Positions 17,710 through 26,910 of a DNA stretch of 64,000 nt are shown here, piece after piece. Under the pieces are notes generated by a model. It did no database searches. It was given only the letters and a program-made list of their open reading frames with translations, and was not told the DNA's origin. Both the position numbers and the translations under genes were made by a program. Position 1 is the stretch's first letter. Each line of letters begins with the position of its first letter. The stretch is from the NCBI RefSeq assembly GCF_037094685.1, contig NZ_CP146614.1:6014001-6078000 (forward strand). Direction: 5' to 3'. This stretch comes from Massilia sp. METH4 (GTDB lineage: Bacteria > Pseudomonadota > Gammaproteobacteria > Burkholderiales > Burkholderiaceae_D).

Positions 17710-18468
17710 ATGAAAACGATTTCGGCGTTCCTATGTCTTCTCCTGTCCTGCACGGCCGCCATGGCAGACACGGCACGCGCCGGCTGCGCACCGGATGCCC
17801 TCGGCACGGTGCGCACGCTCACGCTCCAGCGCGAGGCGGCCGGCTATGGCCGCGCACAGTACGGTCCATTGCCGCTGCGCCCCGGCGAAGTGGTGCTGAC
17901 CTTCGACGACGGGCCCGAACCCGCCACGGTGGACCGGGTACTTGCCACGCTGGCGGCGGAGTGCGTCAAGGCGACATTCTTCATGACGGGTGCGAACCTG
18001 GCCCGCCATCCCGCGCTCGGCCAGCGCGTCGCTGCCGCCGGCCACACGCCCGCGCTGCACAGCTTTGCCCATCCAGCGCTGGGGTCGCTGCCGCCCGCCG
18101 AACAACTGGCCGACCTGGAACGGGGCATGCAGGCTTTCGCGTCGGTATTCGGTACGCTCCCGGCCGCGTACCGCTTTCCGTTCCTGCAAGAAACCCCCAC
18201 GATGCTGGCCGCGCTACGGGAAAGGCGGATGACGGTTGCCTCGGTCGACCTCGGCATCCTCGACTACGCACCGAACGACATGAGCATGGCCGCGCTGGCC
18301 GGCCGGCTGGCGCAGCAGCTCGACGAGACCGGCGGCGGCATCGTGCTCATGCACGACGCCAACGCCGCCACGGCCGACGCCCTGCCGACCCTCCTCAAGA
18401 CCATCAAGGACAAGGGCTACAAGGTGGTGCACCTGCGCTGGGACGACGCCGCGGCGCCGACCCGATGA
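17710..18468 (+). CDS. Secreted polysaccharide deacetylase (CE4, NodB fold)
   Basis: 252 residues. The start MKTISAFLCLLLS gives a signal peptide ending near AMA-D. CE4 motifs are present in order: TFDDGP (metal Asp), HSFAHP (metal histidines), the RFPF segment and IVLMHD near the end. The protein should remove N- or O-acetyl groups from a polysaccharide or oligosaccharide in the periplasm or outside. It is the first gene of a co-directional run with GH97 and GH31, so it may deacetylate the hemicellulose being degraded; CE4 members also act on chitin, peptidoglycan and xylan. The substrate is not decided by sequence. Confidence 0.88.
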   Translation: MKTISAFLCLLLSCTAAMADTARAGCAPDALGTVRTLTLQREAAGYGRAQYGPLPLRPGEVVLTFDDGPEPATVDRVLATLAAECVKATFFMTGANLARHPALGQRVAAAGHTPALHSFAHPALGSLPPAEQLADLERGMQAFASVFGTLPAAYRFPFLQETPTMLAALRERRMTVASVDLGILDYAPNDMSMAALAGRLAQQLDETGGGIVLMHDANAATADALPTLLKTIKDKGYKVVHLRWDDAAAPTR

Positions 18469-18532
18469 TTTCCCGCGCCCGCGCCACCGGCACGGGCGTT
18501 CCCTCCCCTCACTGACAGGAAACGAGCAAACG

Positions 18533-20440
18533 ATGATCAAGGCATGCGTGTCGGCAGGATTGATGATGGCTTGTGGCGCGGCATTCGCGCTGCACAGCCC
18601 GAACAGGCAACTGGAAGTAACGGTCGAAGTGCGGCCGGACAAGACCCTCTCGTACAGCGTCAAGCGCAATGGCCAGCCCGTGCTGCTGCCCTCGCCGCTG
18701 GGCCTGACCCTGGCGGGCGCCGACTTCGCCCGCCGGCTGGAGCTGGCCGGCACCTCGCCGGTCAGGGAAGTGTCCGACCGGTACACGATGGCGGTCGGCA
18801 AGCGCAGCAACATCCACTACCGGGCCAACGAGCAGGTCTGGTCGGTCGTGAACGCCGCCGGCCAGAAGATGGACGTGACGTTCCGCGTTTCCGACGACGG
18901 CATCGCCTTCCGCTACACGGTTGCCGACGCGGGCCTGCCCGTCAAGCGCTTCGTCGCCGAGGCCACCGGCTTCGCCTTCGACACGAAGGCCCGCGCCTTC
19001 CTGCAGCCGATGGCACAGGCCCGGACCGGCTGGGGCAAGACCAATCCTTCATATGAGGAGTATTACCAGGTGGACGTGCCGGTCGGCCAGCCGGCGCCGC
19101 TCAAGTCGGGCTGGGTATTTCCCGCGCTGTTCCGCAGCGGCGACACCTGGGTGGCGCTCACCGAAGCGGGCATGGAGGGCGGCTTCCATGCGTCGCGCCT
19201 GGCCACCGCCGCGCCGGCCGGCATGTACCGCGTCGCCGGGCCGACCGCGCCGGAAGTGTTCGCCAAGGGCCAGTTGCTGGCGGAAAGCCGCGGCTCCCTC
19301 GTCACGCCCTGGCGCGTGGCGGCCATCGGGTCGCTGGCGACCGTGATGGACTCCACCCTCGGCACCGACCTGGCCGCGCCCGCCATCGCGTTCGACGGCA
19401 AGCTGGTGCAGCCGGGCCACGCCTCCTGGAGCTGGCCGCTGCTCAAGGACGAACAGACCGTGTTCGACGTGCAGAAGCGCTTCATCGATTACGCGCACGA
19501 CATGCAATGGGACTACACGCTGGTCGACGCGGAGTGGGACCGCCGCATCGGCTACGAGAAGATGGCCGAGCTGGCGCGCTACGCCGCCGGCCGCGGCGTC
19601 GGCCTGCTGGCCTGGTACAACTCGGCCGGCGACTGGAACGACGCTCCGCAGACACCGCGCGGCAAGCTGCTCACCCGTGAAGCGCGGGTCAAGGAATTCG
19701 CGCGCCTGCGCGCCATGGGCATCAAGGGGGTGAAGATCGACTTCTTCGGCGGCGACGGCGCCTCGATGCTGCGCTACTACGTGGACATCCTGAAGGATGC
19801 CGCCGACGCCGGCCTGCTGGTGAACTTCCACGGCGCCACCCTGCCGCGCGGCCTGCAGCGCACCTACCCGAACCTGATGACGGCCGAGGCCATCCGCGGC
19901 CTGGAATTCGCCACCTTCAACCAGGAAGGCGAGGATGCCGTGCCGGCCCATGCCGTGAATGCCGCCATGATCCGCAACCTGTTCGACCCGATGGACTTCA
20001 CCCCCATGGTGTTCGGCGACATGCCCGGCATCAAGCGCGTTACCCGCAACGGCTTCGAGCTGGCGCAGTCGGTGCTGTTCCTGTCGGGCATCCAGCATTT
20101 CGCGGAAATCCCGCAAGGCATGGCCACCGCGCCCGAGTACGTGAAAGCGTTCCTGCGCGAGCTGCCGCGCCGCTGGGACGACAGCCGTTTCCTCGCCGGG
20201 GTGCCGGGGTCGCACGTGGCCATCGCGCGCAAGGCCGGTGAAAGCTGGTATGTCGCGGGCATCAATGCCGACGGGGCCCCGCGCACGCTGGAACTGGACC
20301 TGTCGTTCCTCGGCAACCGCAAGGGAGTCCTGATCACCGACGGCGCGCGCCAGCGCGAATTCAGCCGCGCCGAACTCGCGGCCGGCAAGGCCACGGTCAC
20401 CGTGCAGCCGCGCGGTGGTTTCGTCGCTGTCTTCCGCTAG
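18533..20440 (+). CDS. GH97 glycosidase, probably retaining alpha-galactosidase type
   Basis: 635 residues with a signal peptide (MIKACVSAGLMMACGAAFA). The N-terminal beta-sandwich (to about 275) and the barrel with VDAEWD and MGIKGVKIDFFGGDG are typical of GH97, followed by a small C-terminal sandwich. GH97 contains inverting alpha-glucosidases and retaining alpha-galactosidases. The aspartate of the KIDFF strand (D403) matches the nucleophile of the retaining galactosidase branch, and E452 in NLMTAEAIRG is a candidate acid/base. It starts 64 bp after the deacetylase and ends 11 bp before GH31, so the three form an operon. An alpha-glucosidase role cannot be excluded. Confidence 0.88.
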   Translation: MIKACVSAGLMMACGAAFALHSPNRQLEVTVEVRPDKTLSYSVKRNGQPVLLPSPLGLTLAGADFARRLELAGTSPVREVSDRYTMAVGKRSNIHYRANEQVWSVVNAAGQKMDVTFRVSDDGIAFRYTVADAGLPVKRFVAEATGFAFDTKARAFLQPMAQARTGWGKTNPSYEEYYQVDVPVGQPAPLKSGWVFPALFRSGDTWVALTEAGMEGGFHASRLATAAPAGMYRVAGPTAPEVFAKGQLLAESRGSLVTPWRVAAIGSLATVMDSTLGTDLAAPAIAFDGKLVQPGHASWSWPLLKDEQTVFDVQKRFIDYAHDMQWDYTLVDAEWDRRIGYEKMAELARYAAGRGVGLLAWYNSAGDWNDAPQTPRGKLLTREARVKEFARLRAMGIKGVKIDFFGGDGASMLRYYVDILKDAADAGLLVNFHGATLPRGLQRTYPNLMTAEAIRGLEFATFNQEGEDAVPAHAVNAAMIRNLFDPMDFTPMVFGDMPGIKRVTRNGFELAQSVLFLSGIQHFAEIPQGMATAPEYVKAFLRELPRRWDDSRFLAGVPGSHVAIARKAGESWYVAGINADGAPRTLELDLSFLGNRKGVLITDGARQREFSRAELAAGKATVTVQPRGGFVAVFR

Positions 20441-20451
20441 GGAGGCCGATC

Positions 20452-23385
20452 ATGAAAAGACCCGACACCGCCCTGCTGGCTGCCTGCCTGGCCCTTGCCG
20501 CGTGGCCCGCCACCGCCGCCGCCGCCACCACCCCGCCCTTCCCCAGCGGCCTGGACAGCCATGGCCACCTGGCCTCCGCCGCGCCGCCGCGCGAAGGCTT
20601 CAGCCTCGTGCGCCTGGAGCACGGCGTGCAGTTCCGCCTCGGCGGGGTGACCAAGAACGTGATCTTCTACGCGCCCGACACGGTACGCGTCACCGCCAAC
20701 CTGGGCACCAGCTACTGGACCAGCCCCAGCCTGGTGGTGGTGGACCGGCCCGGTCCGGTCGACTTCACGCTGGAGGAAACCGCCGATAGCCTGGTCATCG
20801 CGAGCGAACGCCTGCGCATCGCCATCGACCGTTCCAGCGGCGCGCTCGCATTTTCCGATGGCGCGGGCCGGCTGTACACGCGCGAGGCGAGCCAGCCGCA
20901 AATGGTCCGCAAGGTCGAGATCGCCGGCAGCCCCAGCTATGAAGTGGAAAACCGCCTGGCGCTCCAGGCCGACGAAGCCATCTTCGGCTTCGGCTATACC
21001 GACAGCGACAAGGTGAACCGGCGCCATGGGGAGCTGCAGCTGGTGCAGACGAACCTGGGGATCATCATTCCCGTGATGGTCTCGTCGCGTCGCTACGGCA
21101 TCCTGTGGGACACCTATTCGAAGATGCGCTTCAGGGATGGGCCGCAGGGCGCCAGCCTGTGGGCCGAAAGCGCGCCCGGCGGAGTCGATTATTACTTCAT
21201 GGGCGGCACCTCGATGGACGGCGTGGTCGGCGCCTACCGCCGCCTGACGGGCGCCGCGCCGATGTACCCGAAGCAGGCGTTCGGCCTGTTCATGAGCAAG
21301 GAGCGCTATCCCACCCGGCAGCGGCTCCTCGAGGTGGCCGAGACCTTCCGCAGGGAGCGCTTCCCGCTCGACTACATCGTGCAGGACTGGCAGTACTGGG
21401 GCGGCGACAAGGATGGCACGTGGAGCGGCATGATCTGGGACCCGGTGCGCTTTCCCGATCCGCGCGGCATGGCCGACCAGCTTCACGCCATGCACCTGAA
21501 GCTGATGGTATCGATCTGGCCCTCGGTCGGCAACGATACGGCGCTGGCCAGGGAACTCGACCGGCACGGCCTGCGCTTCGCCCCGCTGCACTGGATCTCG
21601 CAGAAGGCGCGCATCTACGACGCCTACAGCCCGAAAGGCCGGCAGATCTACTTCAAGCATGTGAAGTCCGGCCTGTTCGACAACGGCGTCGATGCGCTGT
21701 GGATGGACGGCACCGAAGTCGAAGTCGGCTCGGCCGCCTGGGACATGGCGAAGAACGAGGCCGACATCAAGGGGCTGGGCCGCAACGCCCTGGGCGACTT
21801 CACGCGCTACCTCAATCCCTACTCGCTGCTGACCACGCAGGGCACGTACGAGGGCCGGCGCGCCACCAGCGACCGGCGTGTGTTCACGCTGACCCGCTCC
21901 GCGTGGGCCGGCGCCCAGCGCACGGCCGCCGCGTCATGGTCCGGCGACATCTTCGCCAGCTGGGAAACGCTGCGCAAGCAGGTGAGCGGCGGCGTCAACG
22001 TCACCATCACGGGCAACCCCTACTGGACGCAGGATATCGGCGGCTTCTTCGTACGTCGCGACTTCCCGGCCGGCGAACAGAGCCCGGCCTACCGCGAGCT
22101 GTTCGCGCGCTGGTTCCAGTACGGCGCCTTCAATCCGATCATGCGCGTGCACGGTACCGACATCGAGCGCGAACCCTACCTCTTCAAGACGCTCGATCCC
22201 GAGGTGTACCGGTCGCTGCTGGACACGGTGCACCTGCGCTACCGCCTGCTCCCCTACATCTACGGCCTGGGCGCGCGGGTGACGAGCGAGCACGATACGA
22301 TGATGCGTGCCTTGCCGATGGACTTTCCAGACGACGTCGCCACCCACGCGATCGACGATGCCTTCATGTTCGGCCGGGCCCTGCTGGTGCATCCGGTCAC
22401 CCGCCCGATGCTGCGCATCGAGCCGCCGCCGCCGGCAACCATCCCGGCCGATTCCCTGCGCACGCCGGACGGCCGGAGCGGCCTCGCCGGCCAGTATTTC
22501 GCGGGGCGCGACTTCGCCACGCCCAGGGGCAAGGTGGTCGACCGTACCATCGACCACGCCTGGCCGGCGCCGCCGCTGGCCACGCTCCCGGCCGGCCTCG
22601 CCTCGCTGGACGATTTTTCCGCGCGCTGGAAAGGCTTCCTCGTCGCGCCGGAAGATGGCGAGTACGAGATCGGCGTCGAGGGCGACGACGGCTACCGCCT
22701 CTACCTGGACGGCAAGCGCGTCATCGAGAGCTGGGCCAATGGCGGCAAGCGCCTGGGCACCACGCGGATGACGCTGCGGCGCGGCCAGCGCGTGCCGGTA
22801 ACGCTGGAGTACTACCAGGCCACCGCCGAACGCAGCCTGCGGTTGGCCTGGCGCACGCCGGCGGCCTTGCGCGCGCTTTCGACCGACAAGCCGGCGCGGG
22901 ACACGACGATGCGCACTTATCTGCCACGCGGAACCGCCTGGTACGACTTCTGGACCGGCGAGCGGCACGACGGCGGGCAGGTCGTGGCACGCGACACGCC
23001 GCTGGCGATCGTGCCGCTGTATGTGCGCGCCGGATCGATCCTGCCGATGGGCCCCGTGATGCAGTACGCCACCGAGCGGCCGGATGCGCCGCTGGAGATT
23101 CGCATCTACCCCGGCGCCGACGGCAGTTTCACGCTGTATGACGACGACAACGAAACCTATGCCTATGAACGCGGCGAATCGTCCCGCATCCGCCTGGACT
23201 GGAACGACCGCGAAGGCGTGCTGTCGATCGGTGCGCGCGAGGGCAGCTATCCCGGGATGGCGATGGAACGCCAGTTCAACCTGGTGCTGGTGCAACCGGG
23301 CAGCACCGGGGGCATCGGCAACGCAGCCACCACGCAAGCCGTGCGCTACGACGGCAAGGCAGTCAAGGTGACATTGGAACGCTAG
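20452..23385 (+). CDS. GH31 alpha-xylosidase with inserted PA14 domain
   Basis: 977 residues with signal peptide (MKRPDTALLAACLALAAWPATA). A beta-sandwich N-domain precedes the GH31 barrel; the nucleophile is D419 in ALWMDGTEVE and the acid/base D499 in SWSGDIFASW. A PA14 domain lies at about 676-812 (GLAGQYFAGRDF to ERSLRLAWRTP), inserted before the C-terminal sandwich. This domain order is that of the Cellvibrio-type Xyl31A alpha-xylosidases, which remove the non-reducing-end xylose of xyloglucan oligosaccharides with PA14 aiding longer substrates. Together with GH74, GH2 and GH29 nearby it is the strongest indication that the locus handles xyloglucan. It is the last gene of the deacetylase-GH97-GH31 operon. 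Confidence 0.92.
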   Translation: MKRPDTALLAACLALAAWPATAAAATTPPFPSGLDSHGHLASAAPPREGFSLVRLEHGVQFRLGGVTKNVIFYAPDTVRVTANLGTSYWTSPSLVVVDRPGPVDFTLEETADSLVIASERLRIAIDRSSGALAFSDGAGRLYTREASQPQMVRKVEIAGSPSYEVENRLALQADEAIFGFGYTDSDKVNRRHGELQLVQTNLGIIIPVMVSSRRYGILWDTYSKMRFRDGPQGASLWAESAPGGVDYYFMGGTSMDGVVGAYRRLTGAAPMYPKQAFGLFMSKERYPTRQRLLEVAETFRRERFPLDYIVQDWQYWGGDKDGTWSGMIWDPVRFPDPRGMADQLHAMHLKLMVSIWPSVGNDTALARELDRHGLRFAPLHWISQKARIYDAYSPKGRQIYFKHVKSGLFDNGVDALWMDGTEVEVGSAAWDMAKNEADIKGLGRNALGDFTRYLNPYSLLTTQGTYEGRRATSDRRVFTLTRSAWAGAQRTAAASWSGDIFASWETLRKQVSGGVNVTITGNPYWTQDIGGFFVRRDFPAGEQSPAYRELFARWFQYGAFNPIMRVHGTDIEREPYLFKTLDPEVYRSLLDTVHLRYRLLPYIYGLGARVTSEHDTMMRALPMDFPDDVATHAIDDAFMFGRALLVHPVTRPMLRIEPPPPATIPADSLRTPDGRSGLAGQYFAGRDFATPRGKVVDRTIDHAWPAPPLATLPAGLASLDDFSARWKGFLVAPEDGEYEIGVEGDDGYRLYLDGKRVIESWANGGKRLGTTRMTLRRGQRVPVTLEYYQATAERSLRLAWRTPAALRALSTDKPARDTTMRTYLPRGTAWYDFWTGERHDGGQVVARDTPLAIVPLYVRAGSILPMGPVMQYATERPDAPLEIRIYPGADGSFTLYDDDNETYAYERGESSRIRLDWNDREGVLSIGAREGSYPGMAMERQFNLVLVQPGSTGGIGNAATTQAVRYDGKAVKVTLER

Positions 23386-23410
23386 GGAACCGCCCGCGCG
23401 CGGGCAGTTT
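23386..23410. terminator. Possible bidirectional terminator between convergent GH31 and GH2
   Basis: GCCCGCGCGCGGGC (23392-23405) is a perfect GC palindrome placed in the 37-bp gap between two convergent genes, flanked by AACC and AGTTT. The run of T residues is short, so efficiency is uncertain. Confidence 0.4.
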
Positions 23411-23422
23411 CCGCGAGCGCGC

Positions 23423-26200
23423 CTATTCGCCGACCAGGATGTCGATCGTGTGCGCGGCGAAGAACCCCAGATTGGGTGTCCGGTTCCGCTGCCCGCTGGG
23501 CCCCGTGTCGGCCGCGGGACGGAACTTGGTGCCGATCGGGATCAGCGTATCGAGGAAGGAGATGTCGCCCGGCGGCCAGGCCACGCGCGTATCCTTCGGG
23601 TCGGCGCCCTCGCCGGCCGGGTCGCGCGGCGTGAACACGCGTAGCGCCAGGTCGTCGCTGTGACTCACGAACGTGAGCGCCCCCGCATCGGTCGCGAAGC
23701 GCGCCCAGTAGACCTTGTCGTGCAAACCCTTGAACTCGGGGTATTGCCATGACTGTCCCGTGATGCCGTCGTTGTAGCGCTTCTCCCACACGTCGAACCC
23801 CACGCCCTGCGTGCGGTTCTTCCACACGCGGTACGGTCCCCTGCCCAGCCAGCGCATGGCGCGCACCTGGGCCTCCGGAAAGTCGAAGGTGACGCCGAGC
23901 GCATCGGCCTGCTTGCCGTTCTCGATGCCGTAGGCGTAATTCACCGTCAGCTTGCCCGATGGTGCCAGGCGCCAGCCGACCTGCCGCAGGTTGCCGCTGT
24001 ACGTCGCCTGCACCACCACATCGGTTCCCTGCCGTTCCGCGCGGATCGCCGTCAGCGTGGCGCTGCCGTGCACCAGGCGCGGGCCGCGCGCCAGCGGTAC
24101 GACCGTATCCCCCTTGCGCAATTCCCCCAGCATGCCGCTCGCCTTGTCGATCGCCACGGCGACCTCGCCGGCGCGCAGCCGATAGGCGTCCCCCGAATCG
24201 TCGAGCTCCACGGTGCCGGCCTCCTGCCCGCGGCCATCATGCATGCGCCGTGCCACGCTGTCGGCACTGGCCAGCATCCACGACCAGGTATGGATCTCGC
24301 GCCCATGCGCGTCGACCGCCGTCACGTACAGCGCGTCGCTGCCGGCGCGGTCGCGCGGCAGTCCCAGGTTCACGTGCCCGCGCAGGCCGGGGCCGATGTC
24401 GGGCAGGCGTGCCGTGCCCCGCGCCGTCACTTCGTGGCCCGGTCCGCTGCCGAAGCGCGCCAGTTTCCAGCGCAGCGCCACGTTCCGCAAGCTGCTGTGG
24501 TCGTAGCGGTTCTCGACCGCCATGCGGCCATCGAACGTGGCGGGCAGGTGCGCCAGTTCGGCCAGCGGCAGGTAGACGGGCGACCAGATCTGCCGGATCG
24601 CATAAAAGCTGCCCTCCTTCTCGCGGTAGGGGCCGAGGATGCCGTCGGGCGCGTTGTTGCCGGCCGTGTCGATCGCGCCGCCCCGGTCGGCGCGGACGAT
24701 CCCTTCGTCGGCGAAGGCCCAGATGAAGCCGCCGGCGGACAGCGGATGGCGCAGCATCGCGTTCCACCAGTCGTCCAGGCCCGCGCCGGCGCCGCCGTCA
24801 TACAGGCCGTGCAGGAATTCGGTCGGCATGAACACGTCGCGCCCCTGGAACAGCGAGGCGGCGCAGCAGCCGTACGCCGGATAATGCATGGTGTCGATGC
24901 CGCCGAAGTTCGCCCACGGGTGGATGACCGGGCGGCGCTGCATGTCCCACCGCGCAAACTCGTCGTCCAGTTCGAGGTTGAAGCCTCCTTCGTTGCCGTT
25001 GGCCCACAGGATCACCGACGGATGGTGCTGGTCGCGCTGCACCGTTTCCTTCACCAGCGGGCGTCCGGCCGCCGTCGAATAGCTCTTCTGCCACCCTGCC
25101 AGTTCGTCGATGACGTACAGCCCCAGCTCGTCGGCCGCGTCCAGGAAGTGGGGGTCCGGCGGGTAGTGGGACATGCGCACGGCGTTCATGTTCATGTCCT
25201 TCATCAGCCGCGCGTCGGCGGCGCTCAATGCCGCGCTGGTCGTGCGGCCGGAGTCGGGCCAGATGCTGTGGCGGTTCGATCCCTTCAGGCGCACCCTGGC
25301 CCCGTTCACGTACAGCCCGTCGCGTGGCCGCAACTGCACGGTCCGGAAGCCGACCGTGCGCGTGACCTCGTGCACTGGCCGGTTCTTCTCCAGGTAGGCG
25401 AGCTCCAGCCGGTAGCGTTGCGGGTCCTCGGCCGACCACGGGCGAATGCCGGCGAAGCGGCCGGCCAGGGTGGCGCGGCCGCCGGTCACCGCTGCCAGCA
25501 AGGGTCGCCCAACGGGTTTTCCCGCCATCGTGGTGAGCGTGGCCGTGACGATCCCGGTGCCGCCCGCGACCTCGACTTCGGCGCCGAACTGTCCGTCGTG
25601 GCGCGCATCGAGCGCCACGCGGTCGATCGACACCATGGGCCGGGCTTCCAGCCACACGGGCCGGTAGATGCCGGAAAACAGCCAGTAGTCGGCCTGGCGC
25701 TCCGCGCGGTTTACGGCCGGGTCGGCCGAGTACCGCTGCACGGTCACTTCGAGCAGATTGTCCCGCCCCGGCCGTACCAGCGCGGAGACGTCGTGCCGGA
25801 ATTCATAGAAGCCGCCGCGGTGCACCGGTCCCGCCGGCTGGCCGTTAATGCGCACATGCGTGTCCGTCATGGCGCCGCCGAACACGATCTCGATCTTCCT
25901 GCCCTGCCAGGCGGCGGGCACCGTGAAGCGGTGGCGGTACTCCCCGGTGCTGTCCGGCGCCGGGTCGGTGGACCAGTCGTCGTAGTAGCGGTAGGTGCCG
26001 AAGCCTTCCATCTCCCAGTTCGACGGGACGGGGATCCTGCTCCACTGGTTGGCATTGCGCCCGCCGTTGACGCGGAACTCCCAATCGACGCGCTGGTCCT
26101 TGCCGGTACCGCTCAGGTACTGGACGGCGGTCGGCTGCGCGTGGGCGAGCGCGGTGAGCAGGGTGCAGCCCGCCAGAATGGCCATGATCGCTTGCGGCAT
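23423..26200 (-). CDS. GH2 beta-galactosidase, secreted
   Basis: 925 residues, LacZ-like length, with a signal peptide (cleavage near AHA-Q). The sugar-binding domain contains IPVPSNWEMEGFGTYRY, the barrel has the acid/base E404 in WANGNEGG and the nucleophile E461 in MPTEFLHGLYDGG, and the C-terminal Bgal_small_N-like region ends the protein (RWLGRGPYRVWKNR). It should remove beta-linked galactose; in a xyloglucan locus this is the beta-1,2-galactose on xylose side chains, a job done by GH35 or GH2 enzymes in other organisms. It is the third gene of a minus-strand run after GH74 and the PEP-CTERM protein (62-bp gap). Related GH2 activities cannot be excluded. Confidence 0.9.
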   Translation of the reverse strand: MPQAIMAILAGCTLLTALAHAQPTAVQYLSGTGKDQRVDWEFRVNGGRNANQWSRIPVPSNWEMEGFGTYRYYDDWSTDPAPDSTGEYRHRFTVPAAWQGRKIEIVFGGAMTDTHVRINGQPAGPVHRGGFYEFRHDVSALVRPGRDNLLEVTVQRYSADPAVNRAERQADYWLFSGIYRPVWLEARPMVSIDRVALDARHDGQFGAEVEVAGGTGIVTATLTTMAGKPVGRPLLAAVTGGRATLAGRFAGIRPWSAEDPQRYRLELAYLEKNRPVHEVTRTVGFRTVQLRPRDGLYVNGARVRLKGSNRHSIWPDSGRTTSAALSAADARLMKDMNMNAVRMSHYPPDPHFLDAADELGLYVIDELAGWQKSYSTAAGRPLVKETVQRDQHHPSVILWANGNEGGFNLELDDEFARWDMQRRPVIHPWANFGGIDTMHYPAYGCCAASLFQGRDVFMPTEFLHGLYDGGAGAGLDDWWNAMLRHPLSAGGFIWAFADEGIVRADRGGAIDTAGNNAPDGILGPYREKEGSFYAIRQIWSPVYLPLAELAHLPATFDGRMAVENRYDHSSLRNVALRWKLARFGSGPGHEVTARGTARLPDIGPGLRGHVNLGLPRDRAGSDALYVTAVDAHGREIHTWSWMLASADSVARRMHDGRGQEAGTVELDDSGDAYRLRAGEVAVAIDKASGMLGELRKGDTVVPLARGPRLVHGSATLTAIRAERQGTDVVVQATYSGNLRQVGWRLAPSGKLTVNYAYGIENGKQADALGVTFDFPEAQVRAMRWLGRGPYRVWKNRTQGVGFDVWEKRYNDGITGQSWQYPEFKGLHDKVYWARFATDAGALTFVSHSDDLALRVFTPRDPAGEGADPKDTRVAWPPGDISFLDTLIPIGTKFRPAADTGPSGQRNRTPNLGFFAAHTIDILVGE

Positions 26201-26262
26201 GTGTGGTCTCTCATCATTGGATCGCGAAGGAGGCGGCGCAAGAGGCCGCCGGCTCGATTATC

Positions 26263-26853
26263 TCAGCGCGGGGCCTTGCCGTGGCGCCGCAGCGCTATCG
26301 CCGCCGCGCCGATGGCGAACAGTGCCAGCGTTCCCGGTTCGGGTACCGGGCTGGCTTGCGCGAAGGTGAAGTCATCCATGACGAAGAACCCTTCGTCGCG
26401 CGTGACCACCAGGCGGTGCACGCCGGCGAAGCCGGCGGCAACCCAGCGGTGGACGCCATCGATGGCGACGTGCCCGGTGCTGCCGACCAGTGCGCCGGCC
26501 AGGTCGTACCCATCGACCTGGACCCACCCCGCCCGCGCGCCGTTGATGCCCGGCGCGGCGAACCAGGCGCCGGTGAAGTCGAACGCGGTCGCGTGGGCGA
26601 TTTCGAGCGCGTCCACGCCATAGCCGTTCATTATGTAGTTCGCGCCGGAGCGGGCTGCGTTGCCGTAGCCTTCCACGGCGGTGTCGCCCAGGTACCACCG
26701 GCTCCAGGCGAAGCCGGCATGGCTGCCCTGCTCTTCCAGGCTGACGAGGTTGCCATCGGCCCGCAGGTCGTCGAAGGAGATGAGGCTTGCGTGGGCATGC
26801 AGGGAGAAGAAAAAGGCCGCCGCGGCGGCCAGTCGTGTCGTCGATGCTTTCAT
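26263..26853 (-). CDS. PEP-CTERM sorting domain protein, function unknown
   Basis: 196 residues. A signal peptide (MKASTTRLAAAAAFFFSLHAHA) leads into a region of about 140 residues without a recognised family, although its layout (GAWFAAPGINGARAGWVQVDGYD, later MDDFTF) resembles beta-sandwich extracellular proteins. The C-terminus is a classical PEP-CTERM tail: VPEPGTLALFAIGAAAIAL and a basic RRHGKAPR end, processed by exosortase. It is placed between GH74 (57-bp gap) and GH2 (62-bp gap) in the same direction, so it is likely co-expressed and may be a surface glycan-binding or anchoring component. That role is inference. Confidence 0.85.
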   Translation of the reverse strand: MKASTTRLAAAAAFFFSLHAHASLISFDDLRADGNLVSLEEQGSHAGFAWSRWYLGDTAVEGYGNAARSGANYIMNGYGVDALEIAHATAFDFTGAWFAAPGINGARAGWVQVDGYDLAGALVGSTGHVAIDGVHRWVAAGFAGVHRLVVTRDEGFFVMDDFTFAQASPVPEPGTLALFAIGAAAIALRRHGKAPR

Positions 26854-26876
26854 GTCTATCCTGTTGGCTTGAGTGC

Positions 26877-26904
26877 GGCAGCCCGGCGAAGGGGCCGGGC
26901 TGCC
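26877..26904 (-). other. Strong intercistronic hairpin between GH74 and the PEP-CTERM gene
   Basis: GGCAGCCCGG (26877-26886) and CCGGGCTGCC (26895-26904) form a perfect 10-bp stem with an 8-nt loop, seven bases after the GH74 stop. No T-tract follows on the minus strand, so it looks more like an RNA-stabilising or expression-tuning hairpin than an intrinsic terminator. Confidence 0.5.
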
Positions 26905-26910
26905 GGTGCT

